Assembly: GCF_003332305.1 (NCBI RefSeq)
Contig: NZ_QOIO01000020.1
Location: 45,415 to 109,414, forward strand
DNA: 64,000 nucleotides
Reading direction: 5' to 3'
Source of the DNA: Microvirga aerophila
Lineage (GTDB): Bacteria > Pseudomonadota > Alphaproteobacteria > Rhizobiales > Beijerinckiaceae
Every line of letters starts with the position of its first letter. The stretch's first letter is position 1. Of the stretch, positions 1 through 9,375 are shown in pieces. The translations under genes and the position numbers were made by a program. Below the pieces are notes generated by a model. It made no database searches and had not been told where the DNA came from. It was given only the letters and a program-made list of their open reading frames with translations.

Positions 1-2148
1 AAGCTTTCGGGCGGCGTCGGCAACGACACCCTGACCGGAGGCGGCGGAGCCGATCAACTTTTCGGCGGCGAAGGCAACGATATATTAGGGGGAGGATCGG
101 ACACGGATTATATCGACGGCGGAGCTGGCACCGACATCATCGTGCTCACCGGTAGCCGCACCGATTACATGATCCGCTTCAACACGGCGCTCGGACGATA
201 CTCCATCGTCGATCTGCGCGCCAACTCGCCGGACGGTACCGATCTTGCCGATATCGAGATCTTCCGCTTTGCCGGCAGCGATCTCACCATCGCCGAGTTG
301 AACTACGTCACCGCGGCGGACGCCGAGATGGCCTACGATGTGGAGAGTTCGGACGGCTCGAAGAGCCGCCTTGGATGGCGGCCTTCCGCTGACAACCCCT
401 CGATCATTGAGGCCTATGTTCAGCGCCGCAACATTGCCGGCGACCTGATGAGCGAGACCGTGTTTCGGCCGGATGGCTCACGCCTTGCTCATGCCTGGGA
501 TGTCACTGGCAGGCTGAGCTGGTCGTCCTATGTGCAGGCCTATGACACACAGGCCAATCTCATCAGCCAGGTTTACACGAACCGCAACGGCACCTTCACG
601 AAGTGGGAGTGGGATTCAGAAGGCGTCGATAGTCACAATTGGCGCATCCGCGAGAAGACTTACGACAACCTCGCCGATTACGAGCTCGGCATCGCTTCGC
701 GGCAGTTCGAGACCATCGATGACGGCGAGCTTGGGCCGGTGGACTTCATCGAGAGCTTGAACGATCGCGCTGGGCAGGCTTGGGATACCAAGGTCAAAGA
801 ACTCGACACAGCCATGCAGGTGCTCATCGAGACCATTGTAAACGATGACGAGTCCAGCATCGTCAAGGGCTCGGACTACAACCAGGACGGTCACAACTAC
901 CGTGACGGCGTGAACGCCGCGCAAGGGCCTGGACAGGAGTGGATCGCCTTCGAGGAGCACCGCAACACCAACGGCGTCAAGACTTGGGAAACCTACAAAT
1001 ATTATGGCGCGACCGTGGAGCAGGAACGCACCGTCGAGCGCGGCTGGGACTACAATGGGGAGGCTTGGAGCTCCTACGAGTTGACGAAGGATGGTCAGCT
1101 ACGCCCCACCGTCCATGAGACGTGGCTCGACAACGGCACTCGCACGGTCAAGGAGTGGAGCTATTCCGGCCAAGACTGGGAGTGGCGCAAAACGCTCTAC
1201 GCCGGTGCGACCAGATTGACGGAGTGGGAGCAGTACGACGGACAACGGCACATCTGCCGCGAGTGGAACGGCGGCTCCGCCTTCGACGAGCGCGAGACGC
1301 GCACCAACGTCAACGGCACCGTGACTTATCAGCACGAAAAGCTCGGTAACCAGATGACGGTCCGCCTATGGGATGTCGATCAGGTTCAGCCTTGGGAGCG
1401 GCAGATCACCGTCACGGTCAACGGCGCAACCAGCCGGATCGAGACGATATATTCCGATCATAAGATCGTCGAGATTTTCGATCTCACCGGCAACGAGTCC
1501 TGGACCCGGCACGTGCAGGTGTGGCGCGGTGCAAGCCTTCAGAACAAAGTCGAAGACAAGTTCTACAACGGCCAGACGTTGGTCAAGGAACTTGGCTGGG
1601 ATTTCAATGGCCAGTCTTGGGATGAGTTCGAAAAGCACTATCACGATGGCGATGTCGTTTATCACAAGCTCATCAATGATGATAAAACCTATACCCTCGA
1701 TGAACTCGATTACCAGGGAGAAGCTTGGGACACGATCTCTATTAGGGGCAAGATCATCCAGGGAGCGGAGAAGGAATCTTGGAATGAGACGCTCTACGAC
1801 GACAGCCTGCGCATCATCAAAGAGAAGGACCTCGGCAACGAGGACTGGGACACAAAATTATGGAAGTCGCGCGAGTACGGCGGCGTACGAAAGAATTTTG
1901 TCGAAGGCATTACCTTCGATGATCCTTTCACGAATAGTGAAGGGCGGACTTTTACCGATCACTACCATTTCAATGACCGTGGCGGCTTGAATTCTTGGAG
2001 AACGATGGGAATCTTCTCGATGAATGGGGGACAAGGTGGATGGAGCGGCTGGTATGAGCCCGACGATGGACCTTCCCGTCCTGAACCGGTTTCGCAGCCC
2101 GCTGTCGATAGACTCATGGCCTGGAAAGGTTTGCTGCTGATATCATAG
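1..2148 (+). CDS. RTX (calcium-binding repeat) protein with tandem W-D-x-x-G-x-x-W repeats, 5' end missing
   Basis: The frame is open from the first base, so the gene begins upstream; 715 residues are visible. The first 45 or so residues are glycine/aspartate nonapeptide repeats (GGxGxDxL, for example GGVGNDTLT and GGEGNDILG), the RTX motif that binds calcium in proteins exported by type I secretion. After a linker, the rest is built from degenerate units of about 35-40 residues that begin with a W-D-x-x-G-x-x-W pattern; the best preserved run covers about 1042-1890 ([43 protein letters not shown]). The C-terminus is rich in Gly, Trp and Pro. Export and surface or extracellular location are inferred from the RTX family; no secretion genes are in the window. 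Substrate or partner is unknown. Confidence 0.85.
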   Translation, partial: KLSGGVGNDTLTGGGGADQLFGGEGNDILGGGSDTDYIDGGAGTDIIVLTGSRTDYMIRFNTALGRYSIVDLRANSPDGTDLADIEIFRFAGSDLTIAELNYVTAADAEMAYDVESSDGSKSRLGWRPSADNPSIIEAYVQRRNIAGDLMSETVFRPDGSRLAHAWDVTGRLSWSSYVQAYDTQANLISQVYTNRNGTFTKWEWDSEGVDSHNWRIREKTYDNLADYELGIASRQFETIDDGELGPVDFIESLNDRAGQAWDTKVKELDTAMQVLIETIVNDDESSIVKGSDYNQDGHNYRDGVNAAQGPGQEWIAFEEHRNTNGVKTWETYKYYGATVEQERTVERGWDYNGEAWSSYELTKDGQLRPTVHETWLDNGTRTVKEWSYSGQDWEWRKTLYAGATRLTEWEQYDGQRHICREWNGGSAFDERETRTNVNGTVTYQHEKLGNQMTVRLWDVDQVQPWERQITVTVNGATSRIETIYSDHKIVEIFDLTGNESWTRHVQVWRGASLQNKVEDKFYNGQTLVKELGWDFNGQSWDEFEKHYHDGDVVYHKLINDDKTYTLDELDYQGEAWDTISIRGKIIQGAEKESWNETLYDDSLRIIKEKDLGNEDWDTKLWKSREYGGVRKNFVEGITFDDPFTNSEGRTFTDHYHFNDRGGLNSWRTMGIFSMNGGQGGWSGWYEPDDGPSRPEPVSQPAVDRLMAWKGLLLIS

Positions 2149-2270
2149 GTCACCGTACAGGTGGATATGTCCTCACTGATCCGACGTACTAGAGAGGGGC
2201 GCCGCACATCCAGGCGATGCGACCGCCCAGACGCGTTCAACACGAATTTGCGCCGATCTCTTTTAGCTGA

Positions 2271-3086
2271 TCAGAGCGGGACGGGTTTCATTCTGGCGGT
2301 GCGGTAGTCGCGGATACGGCGGAGGAGCCAAGCCGGGATGTTGCTTTTGGCTCGCTGGCGGAGCCATTTGGCGATCGTATTCCGGTCGAAATCCGTAAAG
2401 ACCAGCTCCCGGTAGCATTCCAGGGCCAGGTCGGCCATCTGGCGCTTGTCCCAGTGCGAACCGGCCTTCTTCCGACAAAACGCGGTCGAGTGGCAAATCC
2501 TCGTGATGTCCACGAGGCCCGCAGAGGCGTACTTGTCGAGAAGCAGTTTGGTGATGACATGTTTCAGATCGATGTAGGTCGATCCGTCGGCCCGGCTCGA
2601 GAAGTGGGCTCGGCTGTCGTAATCGTCGATGACGATTGCAGCGTCGTTGCTGAGGCTATCCGCAAAGTTGATCAGGTCGCGATCGATGCGACCGTCCGCG
2701 TCGAGCACCAGAACGTCGATCCTCTCAAGGCTTTGTTGCGCTGCAAAGTCCGAGCTTGAACCTGCGAAGATCTGCACATGCCGGTCGACGCCCGCAGACC
2801 TGAAGTTGGTGCGGACGATTTCCAGGTTGTCGACGACACCACCATAGGCCGTACGAGATGAGTATCGCCCCTCGAACCGATCGACGGTGAAAACCTGCGG
2901 TTCCTTTCCGGCGGACAACGCCCCGAGACAAAGTGCGATCGTGCCCGCGCCATGGGCCGTTCCGATCTCGACGATCGTCCCGCCGGACCCTTGGGCCGCC
3001 AAGTGATAAAGCTCCTTGTAGACTTCGAAAGGCAGCATGCCATTGGCTTCGACCATCACGGATCGAAGCTGCTTGAGATCCGTCAT
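2271..3086 (-). CDS. class I SAM-dependent methyltransferase-like protein
   Basis: 271 residues from ATG 3086; an in-frame ATG at 3128 would add 14 residues. The N-terminal half contains a Rossmann-type SAM-binding motif (VEIGTAHGAGTIALCLG, about residues 40-56), a second acidic strand (VFTVDRFEG) and a later strand (IDVLVLDADGRIDRDL), then a DDYDS segment. This pattern fits the CmcI/Methyltransf_24-like group in which SAM-dependent methyltransferases act on sugars or small molecules. The C-terminal 80 residues are basic and do not suggest a further domain. It points away from a CelD-like gene and may belong to a surface-glycan locus, which is inference. Substrate unknown. Confidence 0.7.
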   Translation of the reverse strand: MTDLKQLRSVMVEANGMLPFEVYKELYHLAAQGSGGTIVEIGTAHGAGTIALCLGALSAGKEPQVFTVDRFEGRYSSRTAYGGVVDNLEIVRTNFRSAGVDRHVQIFAGSSSDFAAQQSLERIDVLVLDADGRIDRDLINFADSLSNDAAIVIDDYDSRAHFSSRADGSTYIDLKHVITKLLLDKYASAGLVDITRICHSTAFCRKKAGSHWDKRQMADLALECYRELVFTDFDRNTIAKWLRQRAKSNIPAWLLRRIRDYRTARMKPVPL

Positions 3087-3549
3087 AGGCCTGTCTCCGT
3101 AGCCCGCGTCGGGCGACTTCTCGAGCAAATTAACAGATCGTCCGGGACAGCCCGGATGGCAACTAAGGCGGGTCCTACCAATGTGTCATCGAAGGGCCTC
3201 GTTCGCTGCCGGTTCGGCGCCACTCAGAAATCCCAACGAGGCGACGCTGTAGCGGAAATGAGGTGTCTGGTGGTCACGATGAAAATATTCAACATTCTTG
3301 GCAGGAGATTAGAAGTTATTGCTATGACTAAGGAATATTCCCAAAATATAGTCTTTCTAGGTAAGTGATTATAGTCCGGAATAGAAGGCCTATTAGACTT
3401 CAATCGAGGTTATCCATTGATGTCATTGCAGGGGCTTCCGCTCAGTTGATGAAGTTCTCAAAGGGGCCAGACTCCTCTAGGCGCGTCACGTCGTGCTCCC
3501 CTGCAAAGGAACCGGATGATCCTCACTGTGGGAGCAGTGCGAATTGGAT
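3087..3549. other. intergenic stretch, no gene seen
   Basis: About 460 bases between two divergently oriented genes. The section 3280-3420 is clearly richer in A and T than its surroundings. I see no convincing coding frame or RNA gene; it presumably holds the promoters of both flanking genes. Confidence 0.5.
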
Positions 3550-4853
3550 ATGGAGAAGATCCTCTCAGGGGCAGATCTCACATTCGCCAAATCGGCGCAG
3601 ACGGACGACGTTCAACGAAGCTTGGCCGAGTGTTCCGATCCGGCCGGCTTGAGAACGGTGACCGTTCGTGATTTCAGCGGGCTTGCTCCGCACGTCGAAG
3701 CCTGGGATCGCTTGGCCTGGGAGGCTCCTCAGAAGATTCCGGTCATGCTGCCCGATTGGATAGACGTCACCCTTCGACACCGGATCGGGCCGAACGAGCG
3801 CTGGTTCTGCAGCTTTGCCTATGCGGGAGACAAGCTCGTCGGAGTGCTGCCTGTCATCGTTGGCCGCGTTTGCGAACTCCCTACGATGAGCACACGCCCT
3901 CTGGCGATTTCGTGCTGGCGCCCGATCAGGCCAGCGCGGCGCTCAGGGCACTGCTGGCGGAAGTCGCCCGCGAGGCGCCGCGCCATCGGGGGTTGGAGCT
4001 CAAGGCGGTGCGGCATTGTTCTCCTGCGTGGAACGCCTTGCAAGCGGAGCCTGAGGGGTATCTTCTGCACCCCGAACCATTCTGGAAGAAGGCTTTCCTG
4101 GATGTACGAGGCGATGCCGACAGTTACTTCGCGAGCCTCGGCAAGATGCGACGCAACCTGAGGCTTGGCCGCCGGAGGCTGGAGAAATATGGGGCCGTCT
4201 CGGTCGAGATGCGAAGAGGAGCGGCGGCAGGCGACGACTTCCTGGCTGAGTTTCTAGAGCATCGGACGGTTTGTCGGACCCGCTCGGATTCCACCTCTGC
4301 CCGGGGGAGAGGGGTGGGACGTCGTGGATCCGCCTTTTCGTCCGATGCTCTAGCTCTTGAAGCCTCGGGCTGGAAGGGCCGCATGGGCACGGCCATCCTC
4401 AATGATCCTGACCTGGTCACCTTCTACACGAGGTTGGTTCGAAGCTTCGCCGCCAAGGGCCGCCTGGAATGGCACATGATCCGAGTCGAAGGCCGGCTTG
4501 TGGCAGCCCAGATGGGGATCCGCTGCGGGGCATCGCTCATGCTCCCCAAATATGCGTACGACGAGGAATTTGCCGAGTGCTGGCCTGGCCATATCCTGGT
4601 CGAGGAGGTCATCAAGGATGCGTTCGCCCGCCCCGAGATCGCAGAACTCAACCCCATGAGCGACGGGAATCAGCATCGCCTCTTCCATTTGCCGCGCGAC
4701 GAATACGCCAATGTGCGCTTGGTCCGTCGGACTGTCATGTCAGTGTCCCGTCGCTTTGTCCGCGGCACGGTGCGGTCCGTGTATCGGGATTATCTGCGCC
4801 CACGCATCCGTCCGGTCATGGAGCAGCTCTCCGGCGCGTTCATCGCCCGTTGA
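3550..4853 (+). pseudogene. CelD/BcsL-like GNAT acetyltransferase, frameshifted and carrying an inserted palindromic element
   Basis: The N-terminal part (3550 to about 3885) reads in one frame up to GVLPVIVGRVCELPT. The continuation (HTPSGDFVLAPDQ onward) is in another frame, so one base appears to be missing near 3881-3890. The C-terminal part has the features of the Acetyltransf_6 (CelD-like) family: SLGKMRRNLRLGRRRLEK, ASGWKGRMGTAI and a GNAT-like core. These proteins are usually linked to exopolysaccharide or cell-envelope formation. A 96-base palindromic element interrupts the family motif FLALEASGWKGR at 4254-4353 but leaves the frame open. The frameshift may be a sequencing error; if real, the gene is dead. 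Confidence 0.8.
4254..4353. mobile_element. small palindromic element inserted in frame in a coding sequence
   Basis: Perfect 15-base inverted repeats (4254-4268 and 4339-4353) bound a 100-base unit. Both ends carry CTAG, consistent with a 4-base target duplication, so the net insertion is 96 bases or 32 codons. Removing it restores E-F-L-A-L-E-A-S-G-W-K-G, the sequence expected for the host family. The ends resemble the short CTAG-bounded intergenic repeats common in Hyphomicrobiales genomes, though this rests on recollection. No second intact copy was seen in the window. Confidence 0.8.
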
Positions 4854-4959
4854 AGCGACCCGGGAACCCCGAGCCGAGAGAAGACTGGGGACCGCCTTTA
4901 TTGCCAAAGCGGGCTCCCACGTTGCAGGCATCGTCACCCGGAGGAGCGGGGTGGGCCGG

Positions 4960-5736
4960 TCAACTCGGATTGAGCTCGTGATCGAGGATCGTCGCGTAGG
5001 ACGACGCGTCGATCGCCGCCGGCCCGATATAGGGATGACTGAGCGCCAGGATGAAGTAGAGCACCAGCCCTGTATAGGCTCCGTACATGGAGAGCATGGC
5101 AATGTGCAGGGCGGTGATGGGGAATATGAAGAACAGCCCCACCGTGATGGCAAATCCCGCCAGCGCTACCCACCAGAACAGAGTCGGCAGGCTTCTGTGG
5201 AAAAGTGAGAGCCGGTTTCTGCGGTGTTCCTGGAGCGTGTCCATGTCCATGAGCATGCGGGTCCGGAGCGACTGCTGACGAGGCGTGTCCGCCTGTAAAT
5301 CCAGGAGGGCAAGGTCCATGGCATCATAGGCATGTTTAGCCTCTTGGCTGCCTCCCACGGGCGCCGCGGTCTGCCATTCGTTCTGCAGAATGGCCTGCAC
5401 ATACGCTGCGAGCTCACTGCGAAGCTTGTCCTTCTCCGGGCCGTTCCATTGCTCCAGGTGCAGCGCCACATGTTCAAGCGTCGTGACCTCCTTCGAAACC
5501 TCCTGCCGCAGTTCCGCATGAGTCGATTGTGCCTCTGCGAAGATGAGGGCGAGGATCAGGGCATGGAGCGCTCCGATGCGAACCGCGACGGTTTCGGCGA
5601 CCTGGCTTGTCTTGTCCGTGACGCTGGTCGCCCAGAACCACCGCACGACCAAGAAGGGCACGAGCGCAAAGATGATCGCCGCGGCAATCGCGATCGTGCT
5701 GCCCAGCCAGTCGGGAAGTTGCAGAATGGCCGTCAC
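4960..5736 (-). CDS. DUF4239 (bestrophin-like) membrane protein
   Basis: 258 residues with about four hydrophobic segments: one near residues 13-34, a weaker one near 53-67, and two near the C-terminus (about 185-207 and 212-233), separated by a soluble alpha-helical loop of about 110 residues. The loop has the pattern typical of DUF4239 proteins (QSTHAELRQEVSKEVTTLEHVALHLEQW). Family members are predicted inner-membrane proteins of unknown role, sometimes annotated bestrophin-like. It is transcribed alone, facing the acetyltransferase pseudogene tail to tail. Confidence 0.8.
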   Translation of the reverse strand: MTAILQLPDWLGSTIAIAAAIIFALVPFLVVRWFWATSVTDKTSQVAETVAVRIGALHALILALIFAEAQSTHAELRQEVSKEVTTLEHVALHLEQWNGPEKDKLRSELAAYVQAILQNEWQTAAPVGGSQEAKHAYDAMDLALLDLQADTPRQQSLRTRMLMDMDTLQEHRRNRLSLFHRSLPTLFWWVALAGFAITVGLFFIFPITALHIAMLSMYGAYTGLVLYFILALSHPYIGPAAIDASSYATILDHELNPS

Positions 5737-6013
5737 ATCTGCCTCCGGATCGCTTCAATCGCCGCAAGGCGCTGGACTTCGAAGGAGCGATCGGCGGCAA
5801 ACGCCTTGCGTTCACGAAGACCGGTGCGTGTCTGTCGTCCCAGTACGGAGTGCGCCCAAGCTCAAGCGGCGCGTGGCAATTGTACGGGCGGCGTGAGAGC
5901 GGTCCAGTACCCCAAAAGATCTCAGCAAGGAGCTGGTCGGGCGATCAGCGGGCCTTTTGCTGACTTGGGGTGTTGCGGAGAGTTGCCGGCGCAGCCTCGT
6001 TGGCGGCTGTCAC

Positions 6014-6295
6014 CTATGGCGCCGTCACTGGGCGCTCGGCCTGCGCGAGCTTGGACTTGGGCCGCTTGCAGGGGAGAGGGTCGAGGTTGCGTTTGCCGGT
6101 CTCGGACGAGACGCGCCAGACGCATCCGGTCTTTTGATCGACGTGAAGGACGAATCCGCCAGGGTTCGCCTGGCGGGCCGGAGCCACGACTTTGGAGACA
6201 TGGCCCTTTCCGGCATTCGTCACGACCGGCGCCGCGAACACGACGCCCGCGCCCGTCAGGAGCATGATCAAAGCAAGGCGGAGGGGGCGTGTCAT
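6014..6295 (-). CDS. small secreted hypothetical protein
   Basis: 93 residues. A clear signal peptide (MTRPLRLALIMLLTGAG followed by VVFAAPVV, cleavage likely after FAA) precedes a short basic mature part with two cysteines (GCVWR and PLPCK), which could form a disulfide in the periplasm. No family recognised. Single gene among small envelope-type genes. Confidence 0.6.
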   Translation of the reverse strand: MTRPLRLALIMLLTGAGVVFAAPVVTNAGKGHVSKVVAPARQANPGGFVLHVDQKTGCVWRVSSETGKRNLDPLPCKRPKSKLAQAERPVTAP

Positions 6296-6416
6296 GGGTT
6301 TTGCCTTTGAGCAATCAACGCCATGAACTTAGGGCAGCGCTTGGGCCAGCGATGTATGAAAACGCACGTGGCTCGTCAGGTACTTCCAGGAATATGAACT
6401 CCGGCACATGAAGCCA

Positions 6417-6845
6417 TCAGGGAATGGCGTTCACGGGCCCTTGGGCCACGACCATGAAGACCGCGGACAGCACACTGATCAGGACCATGGCGCCGATCAG
6501 AAGCGTGCTGACGGGAATGTGCCGGCTCATCCATGACAGGCGCATCGCTTCCTTGTGGTCTTGCCGCGCCTTTTCGTCATCGGGGGCAATTTGTTTCAAC
6601 AGGCTGTCGATATCGTCGAGCAGATCGACCAGATGCTGCGACTGCGTTCTCTGCCGCCATCTCTGGCGTTGGTCTCCGGTCGTCTTGAGCCTGACCGTCC
6701 GAGCCTCCACATGCGCGGTCGCGTGGAGTTCCCTGCGGATCGCCATGATTCCGAGCGCCATCAGGATCGGCACCAGCGTGAGGAGCCCAAGGACGATCCA
6801 GTCTGCGGTGGAGAAGCTTGAGCGAAGAGTTTCCATGGTCCGCAC
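6417..6845 (-). CDS. two-helix membrane protein of unknown function
   Basis: 142 residues. Hydrophobic segments near residues 16-35 and 113-134 flank a charged, glutamine- and arginine-rich cytoplasmic or periplasmic helix (about 45-105) with coiled-coil character. Two nearby in-frame ATG codons at the start (MRTMETL) leave the exact start open. No recognised family; it lies beside other small membrane genes and near the DUF4239 gene, which has a similar plan of soluble helix between membrane segments. Confidence 0.6.
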   Translation of the reverse strand: MRTMETLRSSFSTADWIVLGLLTLVPILMALGIMAIRRELHATAHVEARTVRLKTTGDQRQRWRQRTQSQHLVDLLDDIDSLLKQIAPDDEKARQDHKEAMRLSWMSRHIPVSTLLIGAMVLISVLSAVFMVVAQGPVNAIP

Positions 6846-6967
6846 TCCACAGAAAATCGTGAGTGGCGCTATCGCGCTTCGGATCGGAGCATGCGGCTGC
6901 GTCCAGCTTTGCAGCCGTCATGTCCGATGCCTGGATTCAGGCAGCAGACGCTCCAGCCATAAATTTT

Positions 6968-7111
6968 TTAATGCCTGCCGCCACTCTCCGGAGCCTGGAG
7001 GCTCTTCAGGGCTTTCTCGCAGCGCTCGATGGAGCTGGTCGCTCTGCGTTCGATCTCCTGGGCGTTATGGCAGGGATTCTCTACGTCCTGGTGACAGAAT
7101 TGGCATTTCAT
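6968..7111 (-). CDS. 47-residue cysteine-rich small protein
   Basis: Starts at ATG 7111 behind a GGAGG-like site and ends at TAA 6968. The product begins MKCQFCHQDVENPCHN, with Cys at 3, 6, 14 and 30, so a CxxC plus further Cys/His that could bind zinc or iron. The rest is a charged helix ending SLQAPESGGRH. The compact Cys motif and good ribosome site argue for a real gene. Function unknown; a zinc-ribbon-like micro-protein is an inference. Confidence 0.6.
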   Translation of the reverse strand: MKCQFCHQDVENPCHNAQEIERRATSSIERCEKALKSLQAPESGGRH

Positions 7112-7256
7112 CGCGGCCTCCGTCTCTCATGATCACAGGGGCCAACGTCGCGATGGATTCAGGGTTCCGGTCCCTGCAAACGACGAAGAAGGTTTGGTTC
7201 AACGCCCTCTCCGAACATGACGCGGTCTTAGCGACGAGGCCTGAAGCGCCGGCTGC

Positions 7257-7475
7257 TTAGAGACGCTCTGGCGCTGGTGCGTTGGCTGGCGAGAGAGCCG
7301 AAAGACTTGGACTGTTGACGTAGGACGGCGAGGAAAGGCCGTATTGAAGGGCCCATATGCATAAGCCGATGCCGATGATCACTGCCGCCCAATTAAGGAT
7401 CTGGCTCGACAGCGTTCTAAGGGAAGCGGCCCCTGTAGGGTTCGGCGAATGCTGCGGCGGGAGATCTACTGGCAT
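7257..7475 (-). CDS. possible small single-pass membrane protein
   Basis: 72 residues from ATG 7475 (an in-frame ATG at 7523 would give 88). One convincing hydrophobic helix (about ILNWAAVIIGIGLCIWALQ) sits between a proline-rich N-terminus and a serine/alanine/proline-rich tail. No clear ribosome-binding site and no recognised family, so this is a weak call. Confidence 0.35.
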   Translation of the reverse strand: MPVDLPPQHSPNPTGAASLRTLSSQILNWAAVIIGIGLCIWALQYGLSSPSYVNSPSLSALSPANAPAPERL

Positions 7476-7792
7476 GACGATGACAAGAGCCTGACAAGCT
7501 GCGTTGCGGATGAAGGCAAACAAACGACTTCGTTCTTCCTCGCGCCGGTATCGTATTCATGGGCCGACCCGAGTTTCGCCCGCTTTTGCGCGTGCCAGCG
7601 GAAATAAATTTATAGCAGAAGTGGCGCTGTATCACTAACGAATAAATCAGAAATATTTGAAGCGCCGTGCGTGCGGAAAGAAAAAGGCGTGGCGCCCCGC
7701 GCGGCCGATTTTTTGCCGCATTAGGCATTTCGCCAGATAGGGCCCATACTCGCGTCCGGAGCGGCCGCTGAGCTCCTTTCAGGAGTTCTTCG

Positions 7793-8029
7793 ATGCTAGC
7801 TTTGACGATTCCGGCCGTGCTCGGGCTTTTAGTGCTGTCGCAAGCTGCGGTGGCGCAGGAAGGTTCGGCCGCGAAAGGCCGCAATCCCGAAACCCCGGCG
7901 GCCCGAACCTATACGACGGAAGAATCCGCTGCTCTGTCGCGGGCGGCCCGTGAGAAAACCGAGGCTCAGGAGCGTGTCCGGGACCGCCGGATGAAAAGCA
8001 TCGCGAAGGGCATCTGCACGGGTTGCTGA
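7793..8029 (+). CDS. small secreted or periplasmic hypothetical protein
   Basis: 78 residues, behind a good ribosome site (CAGGAG, 8 bases before ATG). Residues 1-21 are a signal peptide ending AVAQ; the mature part is a charged helix that ends in KSIAKGICTGC, with two cysteines in the last five residues. The Cys-x-x-Cys tail could bind metal or form a disulfide. No family recognised. Its stop faces the end of metZ. Confidence 0.6.
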   Translation: MLALTIPAVLGLLVLSQAAVAQEGSAAKGRNPETPAARTYTTEESAALSRAAREKTEAQERVRDRRMKSIAKGICTGC

Positions 8030-8072
8030 CCGCGCCGGACTTGTCGGCGCGGGCGTATTGGCCCCTGATTGT

Positions 8073-9263
8073 TCAGACGTGAGTGAGCGCCTGTTCAAGA
8101 TCCGCCAGCAGGTCATCCCGGTGCTCAAGGCCGACGGAGAACCGCACGAGTCCATCTGAGATCCCCATCTCGGCCCGGACTTCCGGCGAGAAGCGCTGGT
8201 GCGTGGTGGTCGTCGGATGAGTGACGAGACTTTTCGCATCACCCAGATTGTTCGAGATCCGGATGAGCTTGAGGGCGTTCATGAACCGGAACGCTTCTTC
8301 CCGGCCTCCCTGGACCACGAGAGCAATCATGGTTGAGCCGCCGCTCATCTGCCGCTTGATGAGGTCCGCCTGCGGATGGTCGGGACGACCCGGATAGGTG
8401 AGACGCTCGAGCTTCGGGTGATTGTGGAGCCGGTCGGCCAGAAACCCGGCGGTCTGCGTCTGGCGCTCCACCCGCAAGGGGAGGGTCTCGAGGCCCTTCA
8501 GGAGCACCCAGGCGTTGAAAGGGGACATGGACGGGCCAACCATGCGCAGGAACTGCTGTACCTTGGTCTCGATGAATTCGGCCGAAGCCAGAATCACGCC
8601 GCCGAGACATCGGCCCTGGCCGTCGATATGCTTGGTGGCCGAATAGACCACGCAATCGGCGCCCAGTTCGAGCGGTTTCTGCCAGAGCGGAGTCGCGAAC
8701 ACGTTGTCGACCGTGAGCGTTGCGCCGGCCGCATGGGCGATCTCGGCGACGCCCGCGATGTCGATGATCTCCAGGCTGGGGTTGGAGGGCGTTTCAAGCA
8801 GGAACGCTTTCGTCTCCGGTCTGACGGCTTGGCGCCACTCGTCGAGGTTCGGGCCGTCCACCAGGGTGCAGCCCACGCCGAAGCGAGGCAGGAGGTCTTC
8901 GACGATCCAGCGGCACGATCCGAAGAGGGCCCGGGCCGCGACCACATGATCGCCGGCTTGCACCTGTCCCATCATGGCGGCCGTGACGGCCGCCATGCCG
9001 GTGGCCGTCGCCGCGGCGGCTTCCGCCCCTTCAAGCGACGCCATCCGCTGCTCAAAATTGGTGATCGTCGGATTCGCGTAGCGGGTATAGCTGTAGCCGG
9101 CCTCCTCGTTCAGGAAGCGCTTTTCAGCGACCTCGGCGCGTTCGTAGATGAACCCTTGGGTGAGAAACAACGCTTCGGACGTCTCGCCAAAAGGCGTGCG
9201 CTCGTGGCCCTCATGAACCAGGCGGGTTTCAAGGTGATATGCGGCACAAGAAGAATTCGTCAT
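8073..9263 (-). CDS. metZ: O-succinylhomoserine sulfhydrylase
   Basis: 396 residues, the usual length for the Cys/Met metabolism PLP-dependent enzyme family. It shows the PLP-lysine region SATKHIDGQGR, the N-terminal signature LVHEGHERTPFGETSEALFLTQ typical of the MetZ branch in two parts, and the C-terminal SVGLEHRDDLLADLEQAL. MetZ makes homocysteine directly from O-succinylhomoserine and sulfide, in the cytoplasm, bypassing cystathionine. A perfect 20-base palindrome lies 15 bases upstream of the start and probably is an operator. The gene follows the broken ggt gene in the same direction, with a hairpin between them. Confidence 0.9.
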   Translation of the reverse strand: MTNSSCAAYHLETRLVHEGHERTPFGETSEALFLTQGFIYERAEVAEKRFLNEEAGYSYTRYANPTITNFEQRMASLEGAEAAAATATGMAAVTAAMMGQVQAGDHVVAARALFGSCRWIVEDLLPRFGVGCTLVDGPNLDEWRQAVRPETKAFLLETPSNPSLEIIDIAGVAEIAHAAGATLTVDNVFATPLWQKPLELGADCVVYSATKHIDGQGRCLGGVILASAEFIETKVQQFLRMVGPSMSPFNAWVLLKGLETLPLRVERQTQTAGFLADRLHNHPKLERLTYPGRPDHPQADLIKRQMSGGSTMIALVVQGGREEAFRFMNALKLIRISNNLGDAKSLVTHPTTTTHQRFSPEVRAEMGISDGLVRFSVGLEHRDDLLADLEQALTHV

Positions 9264-9278
9264 AGCCCAAGTTTAAGG

Positions 9279-9298
9279 TTGTTCTATATAAAGAACAA
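9279..9298. promoter_or_regulatory. perfect palindrome before metZ, likely operator
   Basis: Seven-base arms TTGTTCT and AGAACAA around ATATAA, 15 bases upstream of the metZ start. The central TATATA could act as the -10 box, so a repressor here would block transcription directly. I do not recognise the regulator and see no SAM-II riboswitch in the leader. Confidence 0.5.
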
Positions 9299-9339
9299 AT
9301 GTTTTTTGCGGCGGAATGCCCGCTTTGGCGAGCGGTCCG

Positions 9340-9367
9340 GGTCTTCGCCGCAAAGGCGGCGAAGACC
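9340..9367. terminator. strong hairpin between ggt and metZ
   Basis: Twelve-base perfect arms (9340-9351 and 9356-9367) around a four-base loop, just after the ggt stop codon on the minus strand. There is no long T-run, so it may terminate weakly or protect the 3' end. Confidence 0.5.
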
Positions 9368-9375
9368 GTGTCCTT

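Noticed and set aside
9264..9340. SAM-II riboswitch before metZ
   Set aside because: The known core is absent; only a palindrome and a hairpin are present.
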